Source: Pseudomonadota bacterium (GTDB taxonomy: Bacteria; Pseudomonadota; Gammaproteobacteria; Arenicellales; Arenicellaceae). Taken from it: a stretch of 19,459 bases of DNA. The position numbers and the translations under genes were made by a program. Shown one piece after another: positions 1 to 6,076 of the stretch. The notes beneath the pieces were generated by a model. The model had not been told where the DNA came from and ran no database searches. It saw only the letters and a list, made by a program, of their open reading frames with translations. Location: the NCBI GenBank assembly GCA_018660405.1, contig JABJKL010000036.1:1-19459 (forward strand), written 5' to 3'. Each line of letters begins with the position of its first letter. Position 1 is the first letter of the stretch.

Positions 1-79
1 ACACGATCAGGCCGCACAGTTCACTCAACTATATGACGCCGTTGGCGTTTGCAAACCAAGCAGCATAAAATGAATTATC

Positions 80-142
80 TCATCCAAGAAATGGTACTAA
101 CTTGGGGGAAAGGTCAGTTAAAGCAAGTAGTGTGTGTTTCAT
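80..142 (-). CDS. Very short frame with strong ribosome site; possible leader peptide or gene remnant
   Basis: The minus strand shows GGAGGT, five bases, then ATG, one of the best ribosome binding sites in the window. The frame beginning MKHTLLALTDL stops after only 20 codons. Read through the stop, the same frame gives a plausible-looking stretch and then a second stop, so this may be a decayed gene or a leader for something beyond the left edge. No family is recognised. The rest of 1-273 shows no other gene; a 6-bp hairpin (254-269) lies just past the stop of the next gene but has no good T run. Confidence 0.25.
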   Translation of the reverse strand: MKHTLLALTDLSPKLVPFLG

Positions 143-273
143 AATGAACCTCCATATTGTTCAATTAAGACTTGTTAAAAAGACCTTTTGTTTAAAGGCA
201 ATCGCACGTTGTGTGTGATGAACACATACTAGCGAACTTATAGACTGGGGGAATCACCCGATTGGGTGAAATA

Positions 274-708
274 TTACTGGCGAAAATACTCGTAAGTCGT
301 CGGGCAATCAGAACCTGAGTATTCGCAATTTTCGGGTGTTGAGCGAATTCGGAAATAAGCCGGGCTTAGCTCCATAATCTCATAGTCTTCCGAATACGCC
401 ACTGCGAAACCGTTGATGGTTTGTTTGTGTAAGGTCTGCACTCCTCCACGACACTGCCAACGTCCGGTATGTATAGAGCGCCCTTCAGATTCCTGCCCGC
501 GATGCCGCATATCTGCATAAAAGCTTTGATCGGCAAAAAATTGAACGACCACCGTTCGCTGCGCGGACATATTGTAATCGTCACCGTCAAACCGCCATGT
601 GCCGATAAAATTATCGCAGTTAAATGATTGCGCCAAGGCCATTTGAGAAACACAACACCCCAATAGGACTGAGAACAGTGATGCGAATAATAGTTTTTTA
701 GAACGCAC
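274..708 (-). CDS. Small secreted protein of unknown function, paralogue 1 (downstream copy)
   Basis: A 144-residue protein not assigned to a known family. It has a basic N-terminus (MRSKK), a hydrophobic segment, and an ALA|QS signal-peptidase-like site near residue 26; LLGC inside the hydrophobic part could instead be a lipobox. The mature part begins with a GTW motif, continues with GRWQC and a YEIMELSPAYFR block, and ends in a Cys-containing tail, loosely like a small beta-barrel (lipocalin-like) domain; that is only an impression. The frame is open further upstream to 762, but GTG at 708 is preferred because it overlaps the TAG of the preceding gene by one base and places the signal peptide at the N-terminus. 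The mature region aligns without gaps to the upstream copy at roughly three quarters identity by eye. Confidence 0.65.
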   Translation of the reverse strand: MRSKKLLFASLFSVLLGCCVSQMALAQSFNCDNFIGTWRFDGDDYNMSAQRTVVVQFFADQSFYADMRHRGQESEGRSIHTGRWQCRGGVQTLHKQTINGFAVAYSEDYEIMELSPAYFRIRSTPENCEYSGSDCPTTYEYFRQ

Positions 709-1130
709 TATTGCCGAAAATATTCGTAAGTTGTCGGGCAATCGGAACCTGCGTAATAACAATTTTCCGGGGTTGACCGAAATCTAAAATAAGCCGGGCT
801 TAGCTCCATAATCTCATAATTGTACGTGTAACCTACGGCCACACCGTCGATCGTTTCTATATGCATGGTTTGCAAGCCGCCATAGCATTGCCAACGTCCG
901 GTTTGTATTTCAAGTCCCTCGCTGTTCGAACCCTTATGATACATATCCACATAAAAACTACGGTCGGCAGAAAATTGCAGGATCACCGTTCGTTGCGCAG
1001 ACATGCTGTAATCATCGCCTTGGAACCGCCATGTGCCGACAAAATCATCACAATTCCACGATTGTGCAACTGCCGATTGGGCGATCAAACCCAAAAGCAA
1101 CACGGTTATAAAAAGCAGCTTTCGGAACAA
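708..1130 (-). CDS. Small secreted protein of unknown function, paralogue 2 (upstream copy)
   Basis: A 140-residue protein with a clean signal peptide (MFRKLLF start, hydrophobic core, SAVA|QS cleavage site) and a mature domain with GTWRF, GRWQC, YEIMELSPAYFR and a C-terminal GSDCPTTYEYFRQ that is identical to paralogue 1. Four mature Cys are shared by both copies, consistent with disulfides in a periplasmic or exported protein. The start is TTG, since no in-frame ATG precedes the signal peptide; the stop of the HNH gene is seven bases upstream, so the three genes look like one transcript. The two copies are a recent tandem duplication, as the nucleotide sequence of the last 40 bases is also nearly the same. 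Function unknown. Confidence 0.7.
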   Translation of the reverse strand: MFRKLLFITVLLLGLIAQSAVAQSWNCDDFVGTWRFQGDDYSMSAQRTVILQFSADRSFYVDMYHKGSNSEGLEIQTGRWQCYGGLQTMHIETIDGVAVGYTYNYEIMELSPAYFRFRSTPENCYYAGSDCPTTYEYFRQ

Positions 1131-1137
1131 GGAGTAC

Positions 1138-1761
1138 TTACTTGCTTCGCCGTAGGGCTATCTGGTGAGCTTTACGCAAGCGCTTGTGCAAGGGACTCTT
1201 GCGTGGGAAGTGCGCTTTTAAAAATTCCATTTGATCGGCCAACACCTTGCGGCCTTTAAGAAAAATGTATTCCGCATGCGTCGGCGTAAAAGGTACGGCC
1301 AGTAACGGCATACTTGCCTGCTCCGGGGTTCTACCTGCCTTGTGATTATTACAACGCTTGCACGCCGTGACCACATTAGTCCACCTGTCTGTGCCGCCTC
1401 GCGAAATCGGTGTTACATGATCGCACGATAAATCTCGATCATAGAATTGACCACCGCAATACAGACAAATATGGGTATCCCTTGCAAACAAGGCATAATT
1501 ATTAAGAGGAGGGCTGTATTTACGAAAATGCTTCCAGGTTGATCGAATTTCGCCTTCGGTCGCGACAATTGAATTGACTTCGATCACGCTGCGCTCGCCA
1601 GTGATCGAGTTCCGCCCACCGTGCACCCGATAAAGCGGCTCGCCGACACTATATAGAATCTGCCCTGAATAATAGTGGCGCACCGCCTCCTGATAATTAA
1701 TCCACTCAAGCGGCATACCCGATGCATCGGTTCGTAATACCTGTTGATCAAGCGAAAACAT
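1138..1761 (-). CDS. HNH endonuclease family protein
   Basis: A 207-residue protein with an HNH (beta-beta-alpha metal) nuclease fold in its centre: a zinc knuckle pair CLYC (residues 99-102) and CKRC (134-137), the catalytic DH at 114-115 in a DHVTPISRGG motif, and the closing N-N-H-K at 138-141. The N-terminal hundred residues and basic C-terminus match the stand-alone HNH proteins found in many proteobacterial chromosomes, whose biological role is not settled; nuclease activity is inferred from the motif. There is no intron, intein or phage packaging gene nearby. ATG at 1761 follows a GAGAGAGG ribosome site. It appears to be the first gene of a transcript with the two secreted paralogues. 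Confidence 0.85.
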   Translation of the reverse strand: MFSLDQQVLRTDASGMPLEWINYQEAVRHYYSGQILYSVGEPLYRVHGGRNSITGERSVIEVNSIVATEGEIRSTWKHFRKYSPPLNNYALFARDTHICLYCGGQFYDRDLSCDHVTPISRGGTDRWTNVVTACKRCNNHKAGRTPEQASMPLLAVPFTPTHAEYIFLKGRKVLADQMEFLKAHFPRKSPLHKRLRKAHQIALRRSK

Positions 1762-1777
1762 TTGATTCGGCCTCTCT

Positions 1778-1799
1778 CCAATCGCCGTTTAACGATTGG
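1778..1799 (-). promoter_or_regulatory. Inverted repeat directly before the HNH ribosome site
   Basis: CCAATCG and CGATTGG form a perfect 7-bp inverted repeat with an 8-base loop. In the minus-strand transcript its 3' arm ends immediately before the GAGAGAGG ribosome site of the HNH gene, so it could be an operator or an mRNA hairpin affecting translation. No clear -35/-10 pair was found in 1800-1918. Confidence 0.35.
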
Positions 1800-1918
1800 C
1801 GCTCATTTAAACAGTTGCAAACATGCGATTCAAGCAAGACGTCGTTTATATTGTTGCTAAATGTTTCTAACGAAATGATAAATATGAATCCGTTCAGTCA
1901 ACAAATTAAACACGCATT

Positions 1919-1955
1919 AAAAAAGCCGGCACTCACAAGAGCTACCGGCTTTTTT
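1919..1955 (-). terminator. Rho-independent terminator after rpmG
   Basis: The arms AAAAAAGCCGG and CCGGCTTTTTT flank a 15-base loop. Read on the minus strand the stem is followed by a run of T, 24 bases past the rpmG stop, so it ends the rpmB-rpmG transcript. The A/T symmetry would let it work on both strands. Confidence 0.85.
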
Positions 1956-1979
1956 GATTTTTAATTAGAGAAAAATCGA

Positions 1980-2135
1980 CTATTTGATTTTTGCTTCTTT
2001 ATAGATCACGTGTTTGCGAACAACCGGGTCGTATTTTTTAACTTCCCACTTATCAGGCGATAAACGCTTATTTTTGGTAACCGTGTAGTAGTGCCCGGTT
2101 TTAGCACTTGATACCAATTTAATTTTCTCTCTCAT
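1980..2135 (-). CDS. rpmG: 50S ribosomal protein L33
   Basis: A 51-residue protein beginning MREKIKLVSSAKTGHYYT and ending in KHVIYKEAKIK, which is the full L33 pattern and length. L33 is a small basic protein of the large ribosomal subunit near the E site. There are no Cys pairs, so this is the zinc-independent (C-) form. The ATG at 2135 is preceded by a weak GGGAAA ribosome site; rpmB lies 18 bases upstream, the usual rpmB-rpmG operon, and a strong terminator follows. Confidence 0.96.
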   Translation of the reverse strand: MREKIKLVSSAKTGHYYTVTKNKRLSPDKWEVKKYDPVVRKHVIYKEAKIK

Positions 2136-2153
2136 AACTTTCCCGGACTATTA

Positions 2154-2393
2154 TTAAACGACTTTTTCGCCGCGCGAACGCAGGTCGGTCAATACCGCAT
2201 CGATCCCGTTCTTGTCGATAATGCGAATTCCCCTGGCAGAAACGCGCAGCCGAACCCAACGGCTCTCACTCTCTACCCAAAATTTACGGTAATGTAAATT
2301 CGGCACAAACGTTCGGCGCGTTCTATTTTTTGCATGAGAAACATTATTCCCCCGCGTGGTGCGCTTACCCGTTACCTGACACTCTCTGGACAT
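2154..2393 (-). CDS. rpmB: 50S ribosomal protein L28
   Basis: A 79-residue basic protein starting MSRECQVTGKRTTRGNNVSH and containing HAKNRTRRTF and the WVRLRVSARGIR block of bacterial L28, close to the usual 78 residues. It is a structural protein of the large subunit. Only one Cys is present, so this is the zinc-free form common in gammaproteobacteria. ATG at 2393 follows AAAGG seven bases upstream. First gene of rpmB-rpmG, with a plausible sigma-70 promoter just upstream. Confidence 0.97.
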   Translation of the reverse strand: MSRECQVTGKRTTRGNNVSHAKNRTRRTFVPNLHYRKFWVESESRWVRLRVSARGIRIIDKNGIDAVLTDLRSRGEKVV

Positions 2394-2428
2394 AATAAAC
2401 CTTTAGCGAAATCTTCAATAAACCCTTG

Positions 2429-2457
2429 GTTATCTGCTGCTTGGGGCATGAAAACAA
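2429..2457 (-). promoter_or_regulatory. Candidate sigma-70 promoter for rpmB-rpmG
   Basis: On the minus strand TTGTTT (2452-2457) and GATAAC (2429-2434) are separated by 17 bases and lie about 36 bases before the rpmB start. The match to consensus is partial (TTGACA/TATAAT). Confidence 0.4.
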
Positions 2458-2565
2458 AATCGTTCGTTGCGCGCGGGGTTTGAATCCCGTATGGGGGCGG
2501 ATTTATAACAAATATCCACCTGAATGGACAGCCTTAATTAGATAAAACGAGACCAATGCAAGCAT

Positions 2566-3288
2566 TTACAGCCATCCACGTTCGGCAAATGACACGCAAT
2601 CGACATCCCCCACCACGATATGGTCCAACACGCGCATATCCAGTAGTTCCGCAGCACTACAAATTCGACGTGTGATATCCCGGTCTGCGTCGCTCGGCTC
2701 GGCTATTCCAGACGGGTGATTATGCGCCAGAATCATCGCCGCTGCGTTGCACTTCAGGCCTTCCTGAATGACTTCTCTAGGGTACACCGAAGCCCGAGAC
2801 AAGGTTCCTCTGAACAGTTCACGCGCTGATATCACGCGATGCTGATTATCCAGCATTAGCACACAAAACACTTCGTATGCCTTGCCCGTCAACCAATACC
2901 GCAAATAATCGAAGGTGGCCTGTGGACTATCAAGTGCCGAACCTCGCTGCAAACGCTCACTTAACGCTCTTAGACCCAGTTCTCGCACGGCCTTTAGCAA
3001 AGCGAATTTACTGGTCCCAACCCCCTTACATTTAAGCAGGTCTTCAGACGAAGCATCCAGTAGGCCTCGCAGGCCATCGAAGCGTTCGATTAACTCGCCC
3101 GCCAAGCTCACTGCAGATTGCCCCCGGTAACCGGTTCCTAAAAAAATAGCCAATAGCTCACGATCAGATAACCCTTGAGCTCCTGATCTTATGAGCTTTT
3201 CGCGCGGCCGCTCCGCTGCTGGCCAGTTTTTTATGGAAACATGCGCAGGCACGGAACTGCATTTAAAAATTGAGGTTTGCTTTTTCAT
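2566..3288 (-). CDS. radC: RadC family JAMM/MPN domain protein
   Basis: A 240-residue protein. Residues 20-60 carry the RP(R)EKL...SDRELLAIFLGTG N-terminal motif, residues 80-100 a helix-hairpin-helix-like stretch (LLKCKGVGTSKF), and 125-240 the RadC JAMM domain with the metal motif HNHPSG at 189-194 and the downstream D202. Length matches the family (about 220-230). RadC was once tied to recombination repair, but its cellular role remains unclear; a metalloprotease-type fold is established. ATG at 3288 follows a very strong GGGAGGGG ribosome site. Neighbours reproduce the conserved rpmG-rpmB-radC order, facing coaBC. Confidence 0.95.
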   Translation of the reverse strand: MKKQTSIFKCSSVPAHVSIKNWPAAERPREKLIRSGAQGLSDRELLAIFLGTGYRGQSAVSLAGELIERFDGLRGLLDASSEDLLKCKGVGTSKFALLKAVRELGLRALSERLQRGSALDSPQATFDYLRYWLTGKAYEVFCVLMLDNQHRVISARELFRGTLSRASVYPREVIQEGLKCNAAAMILAHNHPSGIAEPSDADRDITRRICSAAELLDMRVLDHIVVGDVDCVSFAERGWL

Positions 3289-3302
3289 TACCCCTCCCTG
3301 GG

Positions 3303-3334
3303 TTTTAACTATAGGTTTTAACTTTTAACTATAG
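3303..3334. repeat. Two 12-bp direct repeats in the radC-coaBC divergent promoter region
   Basis: TTTTAACTATAG occurs at 3303-3314 and again at 3323-3334, a spacing of 20 bases or about two helical turns, with a further partial GTTTTAAC between them. The copies lie in the 107-base gap between two divergent genes and contain TATAG boxes that could act as -10 elements or as a protein-binding site. Confidence 0.5.
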
Positions 3335-3366
3335 ACTTTAAATATTCGATGAGACCGCTTCCTTTG

Positions 3367-3403
3367 CAGCCCATGTCCAAAGTACACTCTCGCTTATGGG
3401 CTG
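3367..3403 (+). promoter_or_regulatory. Inverted repeat covering the coaBC start codon
   Basis: CAGCCCAT (3367-3374) and ATGGGCTG (3396-3403) are perfect complements separated by 21 bases. The right arm begins with the proposed coaBC start codon, so the mRNA could fold to hide the start. There is no good Shine-Dalgarno sequence in the loop. Confidence 0.35.
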
Positions 3404-4607
3404 TCTACAAAATAAACAGATTCTTGTTGGTGTCTCGGGCGGCATCGCCGCCTATAAAACGCCCGAGCTGGTTCGTCGCTTGCGTGACCGGGGTGCCGAG
3501 GTGCGTGTAATCATGACCAGTGCAGCCGAGAGCTTTATTACTTCGTTAAGCCTGCAAGCCGTTAGTGGGCACCCAGTGCACGTTGCCGAGATGAGTGCGG
3601 ATAGTGAATCCGGTATGGGTCATATTGACTTGGCGCGTTGGGCAGATTTGATATTAATTGCTCCAACTACCGCTAATACAATGGCCCGCTTAGCGAATGG
3701 TTTTGGTGATGAGTTACTCACTACCGTGTGTCTGGCGACCAGCGCGCCTATTGCACTGGCACCGGCCATGAATCAACAAATGTGGAGCAACGCGGCCACG
3801 CAAGCCAATCTTGAGAAAGTTAAATCAATTGGTATGGAGGTCTTTGGCCCCGGCATCGGCGACCAGGCCTGTGGCGAAACAGGCCCTGGACGAATGTTGG
3901 AACCTGACGATCTGGTTGCTTGCTGCGAACAATTACTCACATCTCTGAGGCAAGACGGCCCCTTGCGAGGTAAACACTGCTTGATTACCGCCGGGCCTAC
4001 GGTTGAACACCTGGACCCGGTCCGGGCAATCACTAATTTCAGCTCCGGGCGAATGGGTTATGCGATAGCCGCTGCCGCCAATGCGGCAGGTGCCGATGTG
4101 ACCCTGGTTAGTGGCCCGGTAGCTATAGAAGCACCCGCCAATGTGACGCGTATATCTGTAAAAAGCGCAGAGGAAATGCGCACTGCGGTGCTATCTAAAG
4201 TCGCTGATAGCGATATATTTATTGGTGTCGCGGCAGTCGCGGACTACCGACCAAAATCTCAAGCCACTAAAAAATTCAAAAAAAATGATGACAGCATGAC
4301 CGTTGAGTTGGTCAAAAACCCGGATATTCTTAGCGAAGTTTCAGCGCACAAAGATCGCCCTTTTGTTGTCGGGTTTGCCGCAGAAACCGACGATCTGGAA
4401 AAAAACGCCTTGGCAAAACTTAAAAAGAAAAAATTAGACATGATCGCTGCCAATAAAGTCGGTGGTAGCGATTCCGGATTTGGCGATAACCCGAACGCAT
4501 TAATTGTGCTTACCGCAAATGGGGGTCGGCATGAGCTGCCGATGTCTGACAAAAACCAGCTGGCACAAAGTTTGATCGCGTTAATTGGTAACAATCTACC
4601 CGCCTAA
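3396..4607 (+). CDS. coaBC: Bifunctional phosphopantothenoylcysteine decarboxylase / phosphopantothenate-cysteine ligase
   Basis: A 403-residue cytoplasmic enzyme that joins cysteine to 4'-phosphopantothenate and decarboxylates the product to 4'-phosphopantetheine in coenzyme A synthesis. The N-terminal CoaC flavoprotein half has GVSGGIAAYK at residues 12-21, the catalytic His76 in GHIDLARWAD, the PAMNQQMW substrate motif (123-130) and Cys159 in ACGETGPGRM. The CoaB half starts near residue 192 with ITAGPTVEHLDPVR, followed by NFSSGRMG (214-221), VAAVADYRP (278-286) and a Lys-rich KKFKK active-site region, then KNPDIL (308-312). Length is typical of the family. ATG at 3396 has no clear ribosome site. 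It heads a plus-strand run with phosphomannomutase, but dut, usually next, is absent. Confidence 0.97.
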   Translation: MGCLQNKQILVGVSGGIAAYKTPELVRRLRDRGAEVRVIMTSAAESFITSLSLQAVSGHPVHVAEMSADSESGMGHIDLARWADLILIAPTTANTMARLANGFGDELLTTVCLATSAPIALAPAMNQQMWSNAATQANLEKVKSIGMEVFGPGIGDQACGETGPGRMLEPDDLVACCEQLLTSLRQDGPLRGKHCLITAGPTVEHLDPVRAITNFSSGRMGYAIAAAANAAGADVTLVSGPVAIEAPANVTRISVKSAEEMRTAVLSKVADSDIFIGVAAVADYRPKSQATKKFKKNDDSMTVELVKNPDILSEVSAHKDRPFVVGFAAETDDLEKNALAKLKKKKLDMIAANKVGGSDSGFGDNPNALIVLTANGGRHELPMSDKNQLAQSLIALIGNNLPA

Positions 4608-4664
4608 ACCTATCCAGCTATTTTCATTGGGTTACTTCTCTGTAGAGGTTCGAATTTCAAGATA

Positions 4665-6056
4665 ATGAATACCACCTTCCCTGCCGAAATATTCAAAGCC
4701 TACGATATACGTGGCATCGTCGACAAATCACTCACGGTCGAGCTGGCCCACCAAATAGGTCAGAGTATTGGCACTGAGGCGATCATTAATAATCAAACCG
4801 CGATCGTTATCGGGCGTGATGGCCGCCTATCTGGCCCTAAACTGGCAAAAGCGCTGGCCGATGGTATTCGCGACACTGGCATCGAAGTGGTCGATATAGG
4901 CGTCGCGCCGACACCTGTCATCTATTTTGCGAGCTATGAATTAGGTATTCCATCATGCGTAGCCATTACCGGTAGCCACAATCCACCGGACTACAATGGC
5001 TTTAAAATGGTCATTGATGGCATGACTCTATCGGCCGAGCGTATACAAGTTATTCGTCAACGCATCCAGAACGAGGAGTTGATCACTGTTACCTCTGACA
5101 AACGCGGTGCTTACTCATCGCGCGAAATTATCCCTGAATATCTGCGCCGCATTATTTCGGATGTAAAACCAGCGCGAAAAATCAAACTCGTCATTGATTG
5201 CGGAAATGGTGTCGCGGGGGCGACCGCACCTCAGTTATTTGAACAGCTGGGGTGTGAAGTGACTACCCTGTTTGGCGAAGTTGACGGCAACTTCCCCAAC
5301 CATCACCCAGACCCCAGCAAACTAGCCAATCTGCAAGACTTGATAAAAGCAGTAAAAGATCAAAGTGCCGAACTGGGTTTTGCATTTGATGGTGATGGTG
5401 ACCGCCTGGGCGTGGTCACAGCCCAGGGAAAAGTTATTTGGCCCGACCGCCAAATGATTCTATTTGCACGCGATGTACTAAAACGCAATCCAGCTGCTGA
5501 AATCATCTACGACGTGAAGTGCTCGCGCACCTTACCGCGCGAAATTGAGGCCGCCGGCGGCAAGGCGACCATGTGGCGCACTGGACATTCTTTTATAAAA
5601 GCAAAATTGAAGGAATCCGGTGCGCAACTCGCTGGCGAGATGAGCGGTCATATTTTTTTCAAAGAACGCTGGTATGGCTTTGATGATGGCTGCTATGCCG
5701 GTGCGCGATTGATCGAGTTACTCTCCAATATTGACCAAACACCCAGTGAGATATTTGATGAACTGCCGGATTCTGTTAACACGCCGGAACTGCAAATAGA
5801 AATGCAAGAGGGTGAGCACTACACCTTTATGAATGAATTAATTCAAAACGCATCATTTAATCATGCGCACGTATCTACAATGGACGGAATACGGGTCGAC
5901 TTTGATGACGGGTTTGGATTAATACGACCATCAAATACAACGCCGACCCTTGTGCTGCGATTTGAGGCTGATGATGCCGATGCGCTTGAACGCATTCAAA
6001 GCCGATTTAGAGCGCTGATAACCGACACGCGCTCCGACGTTATCCCACCGTTCTAA
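4665..6056 (+). CDS. algC: Phosphomannomutase/phosphoglucomutase (AlgC type)
   Basis: A 463-residue alpha-D-phosphohexomutase interconverting the 6- and 1-phosphates of mannose or glucose, the step leading to GDP-mannose and UDP-glucose for polysaccharide and lipopolysaccharide. Visible motifs: AYDIRG (residues 12-17), the phosphoserine loop TGSHNP with Ser104, the metal loop DGDGDR at 242-247, the sugar-specificity loop GEMSGH at 324-329, and the phosphate-binding RPSNTTP at 421-427. Length equals that of P. aeruginosa AlgC (463). It lies 57 bases after coaBC, as in pseudomonads. Its product could feed the GDP-mannose dehydratase-like enzyme encoded near 12 kb. ATG at 4665 has only a distant GAGG upstream. 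Confidence 0.95.
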   Translation: MNTTFPAEIFKAYDIRGIVDKSLTVELAHQIGQSIGTEAIINNQTAIVIGRDGRLSGPKLAKALADGIRDTGIEVVDIGVAPTPVIYFASYELGIPSCVAITGSHNPPDYNGFKMVIDGMTLSAERIQVIRQRIQNEELITVTSDKRGAYSSREIIPEYLRRIISDVKPARKIKLVIDCGNGVAGATAPQLFEQLGCEVTTLFGEVDGNFPNHHPDPSKLANLQDLIKAVKDQSAELGFAFDGDGDRLGVVTAQGKVIWPDRQMILFARDVLKRNPAAEIIYDVKCSRTLPREIEAAGGKATMWRTGHSFIKAKLKESGAQLAGEMSGHIFFKERWYGFDDGCYAGARLIELLSNIDQTPSEIFDELPDSVNTPELQIEMQEGEHYTFMNELIQNASFNHAHVSTMDGIRVDFDDGFGLIRPSNTTPTLVLRFEADDADALERIQSRFRALITDTRSDVIPPF

Positions 6057-6076
6057 ACACGCACCAGCGCACGAAT

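Noticed and set aside
1138..1761. HNH gene as a homing endonuclease, group I intron product or phage terminase partner.
   Set aside because: No intron structure, no interrupted host gene and no phage genes are present nearby; the sequence matches stand-alone chromosomal HNH proteins.
2470..2510. A T-arm-like sequence (GGGGTTTGAATCCCG) suggesting a tRNA or tRNA-derived attachment site.
   Set aside because: The five-pair T stem does not form properly, and no anticodon arm, D arm or acceptor stem could be found around it.
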